A program made the position numbers and the translations under genes. 64,000 nt of DNA from Pseudomonas abyssi (GTDB lineage Bacteria; Pseudomonadota; Gammaproteobacteria; Pseudomonadales; Pseudomonadaceae): assembly GCF_002307495.1 (NCBI RefSeq), contig NZ_NTMR01000012.1, positions 1 to 64,000 of the forward strand, given 5' to 3'. Under the pieces are notes generated by a model. The model saw only the letters and a program-made list of their open reading frames with translations. It ran no database searches and was not told the origin of the DNA. Below, in pieces: positions 9,369 to 23,137 of the stretch (position 1 is its first letter; each line of letters opens with the position of its first letter).

Positions 9369-9605
9369 TTAGACTTTTTCGCCGCGGGCGCGGATTTCAG
9401 TCAGCACGGCATCAATGCCGCGCTTGTCGATGATGCGCATGCCCTTGGCGGAAGTGCGCAGACGAACGAAACGCTTTTCCGACTCAACCCAAAAACGATG
9501 GTACTGCAGGTTAGGCAGAAAACGACGCTTGGTTTTGTTGTTAGCGTGGGAAACGTTGTTCCCAGTAACCGGGCCCTTGCCGGTCACCTGACATACTCGA
9601 GACAT
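9369..9605 (-). CDS. rpmB: Ribosomal protein L28
   Basis: A 78-residue large-subunit protein beginning [17 protein letters not shown], with the family core [12 protein letters not shown]. It is the first gene of the rpmB-rpmG operon. The start at 9605 fits the invariant family N terminus and a GGAGAGGG ribosome binding site; the open frame further upstream is leader. Confidence 0.97.
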   Translation of the reverse strand: MSRVCQVTGKGPVTGNNVSHANNKTKRRFLPNLQYHRFWVESEKRFVRLRTSAKGMRIIDKRGIDAVLTEIRARGEKV

Positions 9606-9741
9606 GGTTAACCCTCTCCAACCACTTGCCCAACCCGAACTGGTTGGAAGCCATAAAAGAATCTGTTGTCCAGCCGGGGCGAGCGGATTTAACCCGCCTG
9701 AAAAACATGCATAACAGGCGCAGCCCCGAGAAGAGCGGAGC

Positions 9742-9770
9742 TTTATACCAAAAAGCGTCAACACAGGCAA
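9742..9770 (-). promoter_or_regulatory. Sigma-70 promoter for rpmB-rpmG
   Basis: On the minus strand TTGCCT (-35) and TATAAA (-10) are separated by 17 bases. They lie about 137 bases before the rpmB start, leaving a leader of roughly 130 bases. Confidence 0.65.
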
Positions 9771-9792
9771 CGACTTTTCCTACGCAATGTCA

Positions 9793-10467
9793 TCACAGCA
9801 ACCCGCGCTCGGCCATGGAAACCGGGTCGCCATCGCCGATCACCAGATGGTCGAGCACCCGAATATCCAGCAGCGCCAGACTCTCGCGCAGGCGCCGGGT
9901 CAGCTGCAGGTCTGCCTGGCTCGGCTCGGCCACACCCGACGGATGGTTATGGGTCAGGATCAAGGCCGCTGCATTGTGTGCCAACGCCCGCTTGAGCACT
10001 TCACGCGGGTAGACGCTGGCGCTGTCGATCGTGCCACGAAACAATTCCTCAAAGGCGATTACCCGATGCTGGTTATCCAGAAACAGGCAGGCAAATACCT
10101 CATGGGGCAACGCGGCCAGCTGGCTGCGCAAAAAGGCCCGCACCGCACCCGGCGAGGTCAGTGCATCGCCGCGCTTGAGGTCCTCGAACAGATGCCGCCG
10201 ACCCATTTCCAGCACCGCCTGCAGCTGTGCGTACTTGGCAGACCCAAGCCCGGGATGGGCGGAGAACTGACGCAAATCGGCCTGTAACAACGCGCGCAGA
10301 CTGCCAAAACGGGTCAACAGCTGACGCGCCAAGTCCACCGCACTGCAGCCGGGCAGACCGGTACGCAGAAAAATCGCCAACAGCTCGGCGTCAGACAGGG
10401 CCGGCGCTCCCTGACTCAGCAACTTCTCTCGCGGTCGTTCACTGACCGGCCAATCGGTAATCGGCAT
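9793..10467 (-). CDS. radC: RadC family JAMM-domain protein
   Basis: A 224-residue RadC protein. N-terminal helices of helix-hairpin-helix type (about 1-90) precede a JAMM/MPN+ domain with the metal motif [15 protein letters not shown] (about residues 173-187) and an upstream conserved Glu. The biochemical role of RadC is not settled; the old link to DNA repair is weak. The start at 10467 ([17 protein letters not shown]) has GGGAGA just before it and matches family length; an upstream in-frame ATG would add 36 unrelated residues. It is divergent from coaBC, as in other Pseudomonas. Confidence 0.94.
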   Translation of the reverse strand: MPITDWPVSERPREKLLSQGAPALSDAELLAIFLRTGLPGCSAVDLARQLLTRFGSLRALLQADLRQFSAHPGLGSAKYAQLQAVLEMGRRHLFEDLKRGDALTSPGAVRAFLRSQLAALPHEVFACLFLDNQHRVIAFEELFRGTIDSASVYPREVLKRALAHNAAALILTHNHPSGVAEPSQADLQLTRRLRESLALLDIRVLDHLVIGDGDPVSMAERGLL

Positions 10468-10590
10468 GGACTCTCCCTGTCGTGCAACAGCACTGTGCTG
10501 CGCAGCGCCACACATGGCGGCTGTGCTATCGTAGCGGGCATTTCGCGGGGCCTCCAACGGCGCCACGCGCAGCATGAGGGCGAGTTCACA

Positions 10591-11799
10591 ATGCAGTCGT
10601 TATTCAACAAGCAGGTGGTGCTGGGCGTCAGTGGCGGCATCGCCGCCTATAAAAGCGCCGAGCTGATTCGCCGCCTGCGCGATGCCGGCGCCGAGGTACG
10701 GGTGGTCATGACCAACGCCGCGCGCGAATTCATCACGCCGCTGACCCTGCAGGCGCTGTCCGGGCACCCCGTGCACGGCGACCTGCTGGACCCGGAAGCA
10801 GAGGCCGCGATGGGCCATATTGAACTGGCACGCTGGGCCGACCTGGTGCTGATTGCACCGGCCACTGCCGACCTGATGGCCCGCCTGGCCCAAGGCCGCG
10901 GCGACGACCTGCTGACCACCCTGGTGCTGGCCACCGACGCCCCCATCGCCATCGCGCCGGCCATGAACCAGGCGATGTGGCGCGACGCCGCCACCCAGCA
11001 CAACCTGACTCAGCTACTGGCGCGCGGCGTGAAGGTGTTTGGACCCGGTGACGGCGGCCAGGCCTGCGGCGACGTCGGCCCCGGCCGCATGCTGGAGCCG
11101 ACCGATATCGCCGCCCGCGCCAGCGAGTGCTTCGAGCGCGGACTGCTGAGCGGGCGTCATGTGTTGATCAACGCCGGACCGACCCGCGAAGCCATCGACC
11201 CAGTGCGCTACATCTCCAACCACAGCTCCGGCAAGATGGGCTTTGCCCTGGCCGAGGCGGCCGCCGAAGCCGGCGCGCGCGTCACCCTGGTGGCCGGGCC
11301 GGTCAACCTGCCCACCCCTGCCCGCGTTCAGCGTATCGACGTGATCAGCGCGCAGGACATGCTCGACGCCTGCCTGGCCGCGCTGCCGGCCGATGTCTTC
11401 ATCGCCTCCGCCGCGGTAGCCGACTACCGCCCGGCAAGCGCAGCCGAGCAGAAGATGAAGAAGGACGCCACCAATGAAGACGGCCTGACGCTGACGCTGG
11501 TGCGCAACCCGGACATCCTCGCGACCCTGGCAGACCACAGCCAGCGTCCCGCCTGCTGCGTCGGCTTTGCTGCCGAAACCCACGACGTGCTCAGCTATGC
11601 TGCCGACAAGCTGCAGCGTAAAAAGCTGGACCTGATCATCGCCAATGATGTCAGCCAGAGCGGGATCGGCTTTAATAGTGACGACAACGCCGTCACCCTG
11701 ATTGACCGCCAGCTGGAACGCTACAGCCTGCCGCAGGCCAGCAAGCAGAAACTGGCCCGCCAAATCATCGCCCGGCTCGCCGGGCAACTGAACGACTAA
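10591..11799 (+). CDS. coaBC: Phosphopantothenoylcysteine decarboxylase / phosphopantothenate-cysteine ligase
   Basis: Bifunctional coenzyme A biosynthesis enzyme of 402 residues. The N-terminal flavoprotein CoaC domain (about 1-180) has [18 protein letters not shown] and the PAMNQAMW signature. The C-terminal CoaB domain (about 185-400) has [20 protein letters not shown] and binds CTP and cysteine. The start at 10591 has the normal family N terminus; the frame runs upstream to 10495 but that segment overlaps the radC promoter region. dut starts 9 bases after its stop, so the two are co-transcribed. Confidence 0.96.
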   Translation: MQSLFNKQVVLGVSGGIAAYKSAELIRRLRDAGAEVRVVMTNAAREFITPLTLQALSGHPVHGDLLDPEAEAAMGHIELARWADLVLIAPATADLMARLAQGRGDDLLTTLVLATDAPIAIAPAMNQAMWRDAATQHNLTQLLARGVKVFGPGDGGQACGDVGPGRMLEPTDIAARASECFERGLLSGRHVLINAGPTREAIDPVRYISNHSSGKMGFALAEAAAEAGARVTLVAGPVNLPTPARVQRIDVISAQDMLDACLAALPADVFIASAAVADYRPASAAEQKMKKDATNEDGLTLTLVRNPDILATLADHSQRPACCVGFAAETHDVLSYAADKLQRKKLDLIIANDVSQSGIGFNSDDNAVTLIDRQLERYSLPQASKQKLARQIIARLAGQLND

Positions 11800-11808
11800 G
11801 GACTCCTG

Positions 11809-12264
11809 ATGCACGCGCTGCAAGCAAAAGTACTGGATGCCCGCCTGGGCCACGAATGGCCACTGCCGAGCTACGCCACCGAAGGCTCCGCCGGGCTCGA
11901 CCTGCGCGCCATGCTGGAGGCCCCGCTGACCCTGGCACCGGGCCAGACCGAGCTGCTGCCCACCGGGCTGGCCATTCATATTGCCGATCCCGGACTGGCG
12001 GCGATGATCCTGCCGCGTTCAGGTATGGGCCACAAGCACGGCATCGTGCTGGGCAATCTGGTCGGGCTGATCGATTCCGACTATCAGGGCCAGTTGATGG
12101 TCTCCTGCTGGAACCGCAGCAACAGCGCCTTTACCATCAACCCGGGCGAGCGCATCGCACAGCTGGTTCTGGTCCCGGTCTTGCAGGCTCAACTGCAGAT
12201 TGTCGAGGAGTTTGACGACAGCCAGCGCGGCGCCGGTGGGTTTGGCCACACAGGGACTCACTGA
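11809..12264 (+). CDS. dut: dUTP diphosphatase
   Basis: Trimeric dUTPase of 151 residues that hydrolyses dUTP to dUMP and pyrophosphate, protecting DNA from uracil and feeding dTMP synthesis. All five motifs are visible: [43 protein letters not shown] and [10 protein letters not shown]. It is the second gene of the coaBC-dut-algC-argB unit. Confidence 0.97.
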   Translation: MHALQAKVLDARLGHEWPLPSYATEGSAGLDLRAMLEAPLTLAPGQTELLPTGLAIHIADPGLAAMILPRSGMGHKHGIVLGNLVGLIDSDYQGQLMVSCWNRSNSAFTINPGERIAQLVLVPVLQAQLQIVEEFDDSQRGAGGFGHTGTH

Positions 12265-12305
12265 CCGGCGTACCCGATCATGTTCGCAGGGAGGCAAATA
12301 AGAAG

Positions 12306-15759
<3,454 letters not shown>

Positions 15760-15760
<1 letters not shown>

Positions 15761-16221
15761 TGCTCAAGAGCGATTTCCGCTTCAGCACGCCGCTGCGCGT
15801 GCGCTGGTCCGAGGCCGACCCGCAAGGCATCGTGTTCAACGGTCACTACCTAAACTACGTGGATGTCGGCGTGACCGAGTACTACCGCGCATTGCGCGCG
15901 GCGGCAGGGGCACAACCGGGTGAAGGGCTGGATGGCAGCGAGTTTTTCGCCGCCAAGACCGTGCTGGAGTACAAGGCGCCGGCGCTGTTCGACGACCTGC
16001 TGGATGTACATCTGCGCGTAGCCTACTTCGGCAACAGCAGCATGCGCTTTGTCGCGGCGATCTACCGCGCTGACGAGCTGCTGCTGACCGGCGAAGTGGT
16101 TTACGTGCATGCGGATCAGACGAGCCGTCGACCAACGCCCATTCCCGACAGTTTCAAACAAAGCGTGAGCGCGTTTGAGTGTCTGGCGCCGGAGCAGGCA
16201 GCGCCGGCGGTACAGGGCTGA
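15760..16221 (+). CDS. 4-hydroxybenzoyl-CoA thioesterase-like hotdog protein
   Basis: A 153-residue acyl-CoA thioesterase of the 4HBT hotdog family. The signature VRWSEADPQGIVFNGHYLN (residues 10-28) carries the catalytic Asp and the family D-x-x-G/N-H pattern, followed by the typical YYR helix. The substrate is unknown. It is translationally coupled to argB but has no obvious biochemical link to arginine synthesis. Confidence 0.9.
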
Positions 16222-16254
16222 AAAGACAAGCCGCCCGCCTGACGGCGGTGCGGC

Positions 16255-16848
16255 TCAGTCGTCGCCCAGCAAAAACTCCAGCCGCTCGCGCTTGCGGGCA
16301 AAGTCCTCGCGAACCTTGACTGCCTCCTCCTCCTGGCGCTGAATCAGCCGCTGCAGGCGGGCCGTCTCGGCATCCACGGCAGCCAGCTGATCCAGAATCG
16401 ACTGATCGACTGTCTTGCCGGCGCGCTCCTGGTCGGCAGCGCGCGACTGCAAGGTCTCGCGCTCATCGCGCAATTCGGAAATATTGGTTTTGGCTGCGGT
16501 GATCTGGTTGTCAATCTGCAGCAACTGGCGCTGCTGCGCGCGATCCAGGTCGGCAACACTGCTGTACAGGCGCAATAGCGTGGCATCGGCAGCGTCACGC
16601 TGCGCCTGCTCTTCCAGCGCCGCGCGGCGCGCCTCCCGTTCAGCAGCGGTCGGCGCCGCCGGCACAACGAGCTTGACTCGCCCATGGGCGTCGAGCACTT
16701 CGTAACCACGACTGATGAACTTGGGCGGCACCCGACTATCGAGCACGGTGACACCCTTGTCGTCGACATAGCGATAAAGCTCGGCCATCGTCTGCGCCGA
16801 CCACAGCAGGGTCAGCGCCAGCGCAGCGTTTGTTATCTTCCATTGCAT
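16255..16848 (-). CDS. Exported DUF4124 protein with coiled coil
   Basis: A 197-residue protein of unknown function. A signal peptide (about 1-22, ending QTMAE) leads into a DUF4124 domain (LYRYVDDKGVTVLDSRVPP, about 23-65). Residues 80-190 form a charged, Gln/Glu/Arg-rich coiled coil. A second DUF4124 protein is encoded at 8234-9121. A periplasmic location is likely. It ends convergent to the thioesterase gene. Confidence 0.82.
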   Translation of the reverse strand: MQWKITNAALALTLLWSAQTMAELYRYVDDKGVTVLDSRVPPKFISRGYEVLDAHGRVKLVVPAAPTAAEREARRAALEEQAQRDAADATLLRLYSSVADLDRAQQRQLLQIDNQITAAKTNISELRDERETLQSRAADQERAGKTVDQSILDQLAAVDAETARLQRLIQRQEEEAVKVREDFARKRERLEFLLGDD

Positions 16849-16980
16849 CGCAGGCGGTTCCTTTCCGTTCCCGAGGCGTTCAACGTGAACCGTATCAGGT
16901 TAATGGCCAGTTGGCAGCATATCGCCCGTTGGCAGCGTTGATCAAAACCACTATAGCTGTCGCCTGCGCGGACGGAAGGC

Positions 16981-17625
16981 TCAGATACCGTACTCGGCCC
17001 GATAGGCCTGGACCGCCGGCAGGTGCTGCTGCAGCTCGGCATCGTCCTGGATGAACGCCATCACCTGATTCAGGCTGACAATGCTGATCACCGGAATACC
17101 GAAGTCCCGCTCGACTTCCTGAATCGCCGACAGCTCGCCCTGGCCGCGCTCCTGACGGTCCAGCGCGATCATCACGGCAGCCGGGGTCGCGCCTGCCTGC
17201 TGAATGATCTGCATGACTTCGCGCACGGCGGTACCGGCAGTGATCACATCGTCGATGATCAGCACACGACCTTCCAGTGGCGCACCAACCAGCGTCCCGC
17301 CCTCGCCATGGTCCTTGGCTTCCTTGCGGTTGAAACAATAGGGCAGATCACGGTCAAAGCTGTCAGCCAGGGCAACAGCGGTCACCGCCGCCAGCGGGAT
17401 GCCCTTGTAGGCCGGGCCAAAGATGACATCCACGTCGGGCAAATCGCTATGCACCAGTGCCTGGGCATAAAAACGTCCGAGTCGACTCAGCGAGCCGCCA
17501 TCGTTAAACAGGCCAGCGTTAAAAAAATAGGGGCTTTTACGGCCCGACTTGAGGGTAAATTCGCCAAATCGCAGGACGTTGCGATCCAGGGCAAAACGAA
17601 TGAATTCCCGCTGATATTCGTGCAT
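16981..17625 (-). CDS. pyrE: Orotate phosphoribosyltransferase
   Basis: A 214-residue pyrimidine synthesis enzyme that joins orotate and PRPP to give OMP. The PRPP-binding motif [16 protein letters not shown] (about residues 118-133) and the orotate loop [11 protein letters not shown] are present. The start at 17625 (MHEYQREFI) has GAGGGT upstream and is the normal family N terminus. It is divergent from crc with only 72 bases between them. That interval contains GTATCATAC at 17664-17672, whose TATCAT/TATGAT reads as a -10 element on both strands. Confidence 0.97.
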   Translation of the reverse strand: MHEYQREFIRFALDRNVLRFGEFTLKSGRKSPYFFNAGLFNDGGSLSRLGRFYAQALVHSDLPDVDVIFGPAYKGIPLAAVTAVALADSFDRDLPYCFNRKEAKDHGEGGTLVGAPLEGRVLIIDDVITAGTAVREVMQIIQQAGATPAAVMIALDRQERGQGELSAIQEVERDFGIPVISIVSLNQVMAFIQDDAELQQHLPAVQAYRAEYGI

Positions 17626-17697
17626 CTGCACCCTCATCATTAACAAAACTACATAAAGGTCGGGTATCATACACCCTGCTTTTTTGGGGAGCCACGC

Positions 17698-18477
17698 ATG
17701 CGAATCATCAGTCTCAATGTCAACGGAGTGAAGGCCGCCGCCGAGCGGGGTCTGTTTGACTGGCTGCGCACCCAAGACGCCGATGTCATCTGCCTGCAGG
17801 ACATCCGTGTTACCGCCCCCGAACTCGAGCAGGATCCTTACTGGCTGGACGGCTACTGGCAGTATTGCTTTGAAGCCGAAACGCCCTCCCAGGGCGGTGT
17901 CGCCATCTACACCCGCACCGCGCCCAAAGCCATCATCATGGGATTGGGCTTCGAGACCGCCGACCGCTACGGCCGCTTCATGCAGGCCGACTTCGACAAG
18001 GTCAGCATCGGCTCCCTGCTACTGCCCTCCGGCCGCGACGGCGACGCGGACCTGAACCAGAAATTCAAGTTCATGGACGACTTTGCCGGCTACCTGAACA
18101 AGCAACGGCGCAAGCGCCGCGAGTTCATTTACTGCGGCTCACTCTACGTTGCCCACCTCAAGCTGGATGTAAAGAACTGGCGCGACTGCCAGAACGAGCC
18201 CGGTTTCATGGCACCAGAACGCGCCTGGATGGATGAAATCTTCGGCACCATGGGCTATGTCGACGCGACCCGCGAGGTGACGCGCGAGTCCGAGCTGTAC
18301 AGCTGGTGGCCGAACAGCGAGCAGGCTGAAAACCTCAACCTCGGCCTGCGCTTTGATTACCAGTTTCTGACGCCCGGGCTGCGCCGCTTCGTCAAGCAGG
18401 CGAAGATCCCGCGCAATGTCCGCTTCTCCCAGCACGCTCCGGTCATCATTGATTACGACTGGACGCTGAGTATCTGA
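17698..18477 (+). CDS. crc: Catabolite repression control protein Crc
   Basis: A 259-residue protein with the exonuclease III fold that in Pseudomonas acts with Hfq as a translational repressor of catabolic mRNAs carrying A-rich CA motifs. Identification rests on the pyrE-crc arrangement, the length and motifs such as [38 protein letters not shown] and [12 protein letters not shown]. Catalytic positions of true ExoIII are changed: CGDxN is CGSLY (148-150), and the SDH motif is SQH (Gln245). Nuclease activity is therefore not expected, as reported for P. aeruginosa Crc. Candidate targets in this window are at 3467 and 26688. Confidence 0.95.
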   Translation: MRIISLNVNGVKAAAERGLFDWLRTQDADVICLQDIRVTAPELEQDPYWLDGYWQYCFEAETPSQGGVAIYTRTAPKAIIMGLGFETADRYGRFMQADFDKVSIGSLLLPSGRDGDADLNQKFKFMDDFAGYLNKQRRKRREFIYCGSLYVAHLKLDVKNWRDCQNEPGFMAPERAWMDEIFGTMGYVDATREVTRESELYSWWPNSEQAENLNLGLRFDYQFLTPGLRRFVKQAKIPRNVRFSQHAPVIIDYDWTLSI

Positions 18478-18539
18478 CAGCTGGAAATAGTCTAGGCGTA
18501 CCGGCCTGAGTGCAAGCGCACCGGCAGGATCAGCCACAG

Positions 18540-18576
18540 AAAAAGCCCCCGCAGCCGTTGGTTGCAGGGGCTTTTT
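18540..18576. terminator. Bidirectional intrinsic terminator after crc
   Basis: AAAAGCCCCCGCAGCC pairs with GGTTGCAGGGGCTTTT (two G-U pairs) and a T run follows on either strand. It separates convergent crc and the DUF4870 gene. Confidence 0.88.
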
Positions 18577-18580
18577 TCGT

Positions 18581-18973
18581 CTACTTGATCAGGCGCCAGC
18601 AGAACGGATAGCGGTAGGCGGTGCCTTCGTTGGACTTGATGGCGGCGATGATCACCAGCACCAGGGCCGCAATACCAACCACCCACGCCAGCAGAATGCC
18701 GATCAACACCAGCATCAGCAGCACGCAGACCACCAGCATCAGGGTAACGGTGATCTGGAAGTTCAGCGCTTCCTTGCCCTGATCGTCAACAAAGGGGTCC
18801 ATGTCCTTCTTCAGCTGCCACACAATCAGCGGGCCAATCAGGTTGCCAAACGGCAGCACGCAGCCCAGCAAGGCAGAGACGTGGGCGATCAGCGCCCACT
18901 GACGCGCCTCCGAACTGGGCTTGCCCGGTGGTGGCTCGGGGGCTTCTACGGCGGGATCAACGGGGTCGGTCAT
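18581..18973 (-). CDS. DUF4870 family membrane protein
   Basis: A small inner-membrane protein of 130 residues and unknown function. A proline-rich, acidic N terminus (about 1-25) is followed by the family pattern ALIAHVSALLGCVLPFGN, KKDMDPFVDDQGKEALNFQ and a long C-terminal hydrophobic region with about two further helices. In Pseudomonas a gene of this kind lies between crc and rph, which fits here. Confidence 0.88.
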   Translation of the reverse strand: MTDPVDPAVEAPEPPPGKPSSEARQWALIAHVSALLGCVLPFGNLIGPLIVWQLKKDMDPFVDDQGKEALNFQITVTLMLVVCVLLMLVLIGILLAWVVGIAALVLVIIAAIKSNEGTAYRYPFCWRLIK

Positions 18974-19052
18974 GGGGCACTCCTTGCATGTGCGGTAAAG
19001 AACAGAGTGCCCGTTTTAACAGACTTGTGCGTTACTGCCTACCGACGCGATC

Positions 19053-19772
19053 TCAGTCTGCCAAGGCCGCCTGCTGCAGGCTGAACAGCTGCTCACAGCC
19101 CTGACGTGCCAGCGCGAGCATGGCGTTCAGGTCGTCGGCGCTGAACGGCGCCGCCTCGGCCGTGCCCTGTACCTCGATAAAGCCGCCCTTGTCAGTCATG
19201 ACGACGTTCAGGTCGGTATCGGCGGACGAATCCTCAGGGTAGTCCAGATCCAGCACGGGCACGCCTTTATAGATACCCACCGAGATGGCCGCAATCATCT
19301 GCACCTCGGGCACCTTTTTCAGCGCACCGCGCTGCTTCATGGCACGCAGAGCGTCGACCAGCGCGACACAAGCGCCGGTGATGGAGGCGGTGCGGGTGCC
19401 GCCATCGGCCTGAATGACGTCACAGTCGATATACAGGGTGTTTTCACCCAGCGTCTTCAGGTCAACCGCCGCGCGCAACGAGCGGCCGATCAGGCGCTGA
19501 ATCTCCAGGGTACGACCACCCTGCTTGCCACGGCTGGACTCACGCTGCATGCGCGAGCCGGTCGAGCGCGGCAACATGCCGTACTCGGCGGTGATCCAGC
19601 CCTGGCCGCTGCCACGCAGAAAGCGCGGTACACCGGCCTCGACACTGACGGTGCAGATCACCTTGGTATCACCGAATTCAACCAGCACCGAGCCCTCGGC
19701 ATGCTTGGTGTAGTGGCGGGTCATGCTGACCTGGCGCATCTGGTCAGGGGCGCGTTCGCTGGGGCGTTTCAT
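19053..19772 (-). CDS. rph: Ribonuclease PH
   Basis: A 3'-exoribonuclease of 239 residues that trims tRNA 3' ends phosphorolytically. It carries [20 protein letters not shown] near the N terminus, the phosphate-binding [20 protein letters not shown] block and [19 protein letters not shown] motifs (here [18 protein letters not shown]). Two adjacent ATG codons (19775 and 19772) are possible; 19772 gives the family-like MKRPSERA. It is divergent from yicC, as in other Pseudomonas. Confidence 0.97.
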   Translation of the reverse strand: MKRPSERAPDQMRQVSMTRHYTKHAEGSVLVEFGDTKVICTVSVEAGVPRFLRGSGQGWITAEYGMLPRSTGSRMQRESSRGKQGGRTLEIQRLIGRSLRAAVDLKTLGENTLYIDCDVIQADGGTRTASITGACVALVDALRAMKQRGALKKVPEVQMIAAISVGIYKGVPVLDLDYPEDSSADTDLNVVMTDKGGFIEVQGTAEAAPFSADDLNAMLALARQGCEQLFSLQQAALAD

Positions 19773-19931
19773 CATCTGGGTCCTTGTACAGCGGGGAGGA
19801 AGTGCGCGGAGTATAGCAGGCCAACGTCTGCCACCGCTGTCTCAGCCGCGCGCCAGAGATTACCCAGGCGCACGCTGCCGAGGTTACAATGCCTGCCGAA
19901 CCATCGACCACCGACAGGGAAGCAAGACACC

Positions 19932-20798
19932 ATGGCCAATAGCATGACCGCCTTTGCGCGCAGTGAACTCAGCACCGATCAGGGCAACCTGGCTTGGGAG
20001 CTGCGCTCGGTCAATCATCGCTATCTGGAAGTCACCCTGCGCCTGCCCGAAGCTTTCCGCGAGCTGGAAGGCCCATTGCGCGAGCTGCTACGCAAGCAGG
20101 TGGCCCGCGGCAAGGTCGAGTGCACTCTGCGCTTTAACCCGGCCGAGCAGCAGTCCAGCGAACTCAGCCTGAACCAGCCGCTGCTGGACCAGTTGATCCG
20201 CACCACCGAGCAACTCGGCGCTCGCTTGCAGAACGCCGGCCCGGTCAACCCGCTGGAGCTGCTGGCCTGGCCTGGCGTGGTGATTGGCGAGAAGGCGGAT
20301 CAGGGCGACTTGGTCAAACAGGCCCGGACGCTGTTCGACCACGCGCTCAAGGAGCTGAAGGAGCACCGCGCCCGCGAAGGCGCCGAGCTGAAGCAACTGA
20401 TCGAGGACCGCCTGAGCAGCATCAGCGAGCGCACTGCGGTGATCCGTGACATGATGCCGACCCTGCTGACCGCCCACCGGCAGAAGCTGATCGACCGCTT
20501 CAACGACGCCAAACTGGAGCTGGACAGCACCCGCGTCGAGCAGGAAATCGTGCTGCTGGCGCAGAAGATCGACGTCGCCGAAGAGCTCGACCGCCTCGAT
20601 ACCCATGTCGCCGAAACCCGCCGCGTACTGGACAGCAAAGACGCCATCGGCCGCCGCCTGGACTTCCTCATGCAGGAATTCAACCGCGAAGCCAACACCC
20701 TCGGCTCCAAGGCCATCGATACCCGCAGTACCCAGGCAGCAGTAGACTTGAAGGTGTTTATCGAGCAGATGCGCGAGCAGATTCAGAATATCGAGTAA
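19932..20798 (+). CDS. yicC: YicC family endoribonuclease
   Basis: A 288-residue YicC protein with the two family regions: N-terminal MTAFARSELSTDQGNLAWE and RSVNHRYLEVTLRLPE, and C-terminal EIVLLAQKIDVAEELDRLD and the GRRLDFLMQEFNREANTLG signature. E. coli YicC is an endoribonuclease that affects small RNA turnover. The start at 19932 fits the family; the frame extends upstream over the rph promoter but without family similarity. Confidence 0.95.
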   Translation: MANSMTAFARSELSTDQGNLAWELRSVNHRYLEVTLRLPEAFRELEGPLRELLRKQVARGKVECTLRFNPAEQQSSELSLNQPLLDQLIRTTEQLGARLQNAGPVNPLELLAWPGVVIGEKADQGDLVKQARTLFDHALKELKEHRAREGAELKQLIEDRLSSISERTAVIRDMMPTLLTAHRQKLIDRFNDAKLELDSTRVEQEIVLLAQKIDVAEELDRLDTHVAETRRVLDSKDAIGRRLDFLMQEFNREANTLGSKAIDTRSTQAAVDLKVFIEQMREQIQNIE

Positions 20799-20842
20799 GC
20801 CGATACCGCTCCGTTGCGGAACGGCATCACCTTTGCGCAGGG

Positions 20843-21343
20843 TTACTCCAAGGAAACCCGGATGGCGATCGGATACTCATCACAGTTGTGCCCGGCACCG
20901 CCGCGATCGACCACCAGAAACTCCCCTTCGCGCTCCAGTACCGACTGAATCGCATGCCAGGTACCGATACGGTAGTTGACGCCCTGGCGGCCGTCAGTAA
21001 TGAAGGCGCGGACTTCTGTGGGGTCAATCGCATCGCCCGGCGGCGCCACCACGATCAGGAACTGCTCCTCGTGCAACGGCATGAAGGCCTGACTGCCGAG
21101 CGGATGCCGCTCGAGAAAAGTCAGCTCCAACGGCACGGTGACCGGCTGGCTGACGAAGATGCTGATCAGCACTCGTGGCGACTCGCCGGCCACCTCGACC
21201 TTGGCCAGATCGTGATGGCGACGGGTGCGGCCCGAGTTGATCATGAAGTACTCGGAGCTGCGCGAGTCGATTACCTCACCGAAGGCCGCGAAGGCCTCCG
21301 GTGTCAGGGGTTGGGCCGTCAGCTCCAATACGTCAGTGCTCAT
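20843..21343 (-). CDS. allA: Ureidoglycolate lyase
   Basis: A 166-residue cupin-like enzyme that splits ureidoglycolate into glyoxylate and urea, the last step of allantoin breakdown. Family features are PLTPEAFAAFGEVID at the N terminus, FLERHPLGSQAFMPL, and NYRIGTWHAIQSVLER. The start at 21343 has GAGGAG six bases upstream; an in-frame ATG at 21364 would overlap allE. It is the last gene of puuE-allE-allA. Confidence 0.93.
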   Translation of the reverse strand: MSTDVLELTAQPLTPEAFAAFGEVIDSRSSEYFMINSGRTRRHHDLAKVEVAGESPRVLISIFVSQPVTVPLELTFLERHPLGSQAFMPLHEEQFLIVVAPPGDAIDPTEVRAFITDGRQGVNYRIGTWHAIQSVLEREGEFLVVDRGGAGHNCDEYPIAIRVSLE

Positions 21344-21353
21344 CCCCTGCTCC

Positions 21354-22199
21354 TCAACGGCCAAAGGTCGGCAGTTTCATATGGCGGTTGACGTCCTTGT
21401 ACAGCAGGTAGCGGAACGGGCCGGGGCCGCCGGCGTAGCAGGCCTGCGGGCAGAAGGCACGCAGCCACATGTAGTCGCCGGCTTCCACCTCGACCCAGTC
21501 CCTGTTCAGCAGGTAGACCGCCTTGCCCTCCAGCACATAGAGGCCGTGCTCCATGACGTGGGTCTCGGCGAAGGGAATCGCGCCGCCCGGCTGGAAGTTG
21601 ACGATATTCACGTGCATGTCGTGGCGCATGTCGCTCATGTCGACAAAGCGGGTGGTGCTCCAGGCGCCATCGGTGCCAGGCATTTCCAGCGGCGTAATGT
21701 CGTTTTCGTTGGTAACGAAGGCTTCCGGCACGTCAACGCCGTCAACTTTCTCGTAGGCCTTGCGCACCCAGTGGAAGCGCACCACAGCACCGCTGTCGTT
21801 GCGTACCTGCCAGTCACTGTTCGGCGGGATGAAGGCGTAACCGCCCACGTCCATCTGGTGAGCCGTCCCGTTCAGGGTCAGCGTCAGGCCGCCCTCAACA
21901 ATGAACAGCACGCCTTCGGCGGTCGGGTCGGTTTCCGGCTTGTCGCTGCCGCCGCCGGGCTGCACCTCCATGATGTACTGCGAGAAGGTCTCGGCGAAAC
22001 CGCTCAGCGGACGTGACAACACCCACAGACGGGTGCCGGTCCAGAACGGCAGGTGGCTGGTGACGATGTCGCGCATCACGCCCTTGGGAATCACCGCGTA
22101 GGCCTCGGTGAAGACCGCGCGGTCGGTGGTCAGCTGGGTCTGCGGCGGATGTCCGCCGGTCGGCGCGTAATAGCTGCGGGGGGTCGATTGCTTGGCCAT
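21354..22199 (-). CDS. allE: (S)-ureidoglycine aminohydrolase
   Basis: A 281-residue bicupin (YlbA/AllE) that releases ammonia from ureidoglycine to give (S)-ureidoglycolate. Two cupin halves are visible, with metal-type His/Glu/Gln residues in the second half (FAETHVMEHGLYVLEGKAVY). The start at 22199 (MAKQSTPRSYYAP) is preceded by CAGGAGTAAGC; the longer frame would reach into puuE. Only two bases separate it from the puuE stop codon. Confidence 0.93.
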   Translation of the reverse strand: MAKQSTPRSYYAPTGGHPPQTQLTTDRAVFTEAYAVIPKGVMRDIVTSHLPFWTGTRLWVLSRPLSGFAETFSQYIMEVQPGGGSDKPETDPTAEGVLFIVEGGLTLTLNGTAHQMDVGGYAFIPPNSDWQVRNDSGAVVRFHWVRKAYEKVDGVDVPEAFVTNENDITPLEMPGTDGAWSTTRFVDMSDMRHDMHVNIVNFQPGGAIPFAETHVMEHGLYVLEGKAVYLLNRDWVEVEAGDYMWLRAFCPQACYAGGPGPFRYLLYKDVNRHMKLPTFGR

Positions 22200-22201
22200 G
22201 C

Positions 22202-23137
22202 TTACTCCTGATGTTGAACCGGGTGGTGGGTTGCCCAGTGGTGGGCAATGTCGACACGGCGTGTCACCCACACCCGATCATGGGATTCGATGTAGTCCAG
22301 AAAGCGCTGCAGCGCCCGGAAACGGCCTGGTCGCCCAATCAGGCGGCAGTGCAGACCGATCGACAGCATCTTCGGCGCCTCTTCACCTTCGGCATAGAGC
22401 ACATCGAAGGCATCTTTCAGGTACTGGAAGAAATGCTCGCCGGTGTTGAAGCCCTGGGCCGCGGCAAAGCGCATGTCGTTGGTATCCAGCGTGTAGGGGA
22501 CGATCAGATGGTTGTGCAACTGGCCCTGGCTGTCGGCCTCGCGGGTCCAGAACGGCAGGTCATCGCCATAATAATCGCTGTCGTAGGTAAAACCACCCTG
22601 ATCGAGCAGCAGACGCCGCGTGTTAGGGCTGTCGCGGCCGGTGTACCAGCCTTCGGGCTGGGCGCCATACAGCCGCTGGAAGATCTCCATGGCGCGCTGC
22701 AGATGCTCGCGCTCCACCGCCTCGGGGATGGTCTGGTAGTGAATCCAGCGCCAGCCGTGGCAGGCCACTTCATGGCCCAGCTCGACAAACGCCTGCGCCA
22801 GCTCAGGGTGACGCTCCAGCGCCATGGCCACGCCAAACACGGTGAGCGGCAGACCACGGCGCTCGAACTCGTTAAGGATGCGCCAGACACCGGCACGCGA
22901 GCCGTACTCGTAGATCGACTCCATGCTCAGATGACGGTCATCGAAGGCCGCAGCGCCGATGATTTCAGAGAGAAACTGCTCGGAATGGCTATCCCCGTGC
23001 AGCACGCAGTTCTCGCCGCCTTCTTCATAGTTGAGCACAAACTGAACGGCGATCCGCGCCTTACCGGGCCAGTTGGCGTGCGGCGGGGTGCGGCCGTAGC
23101 CCACCAGGTCGCGGGGATAATCTGCGCTCTGAACCAT
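22202..23137 (-). CDS. puuE: Allantoinase PuuE (polysaccharide deacetylase family)
   Basis: A 311-residue cofactor-independent allantoinase that opens allantoin to allantoate. It has the NodB/polysaccharide-deacetylase fold with family sequence YPRDLVGYGRTPPHANWPG, YEYGSRAGVWRILNEFERRG, HEVACHGWRWIHYQ and SIGLHCRLIGRPGR. It is unrelated to the zinc-dependent AllB type. First gene of the minus-strand unit puuE-allE-allA, divergent from the racemase gene. The operator-like palindromes in between suggest shared control. Confidence 0.95.
   Translation of the reverse strand: MVQSADYPRDLVGYGRTPPHANWPGKARIAVQFVLNYEEGGENCVLHGDSHSEQFLSEIIGAAAFDDRHLSMESIYEYGSRAGVWRILNEFERRGLPLTVFGVAMALERHPELAQAFVELGHEVACHGWRWIHYQTIPEAVEREHLQRAMEIFQRLYGAQPEGWYTGRDSPNTRRLLLDQGGFTYDSDYYGDDLPFWTREADSQGQLHNHLIVPYTLDTNDMRFAAAQGFNTGEHFFQYLKDAFDVLYAEGEEAPKMLSIGLHCRLIGRPGRFRALQRFLDYIESHDRVWVTRRVDIAHHWATHHPVQHQE

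Noticed and set aside
17698..18477. Calling the gene next to pyrE an exodeoxyribonuclease III
   Set aside because: Family annotation would suggest xthA, but catalytic residues are replaced (CGSLY for CGDxN, SQH for SDH), and location and motifs identify Crc.
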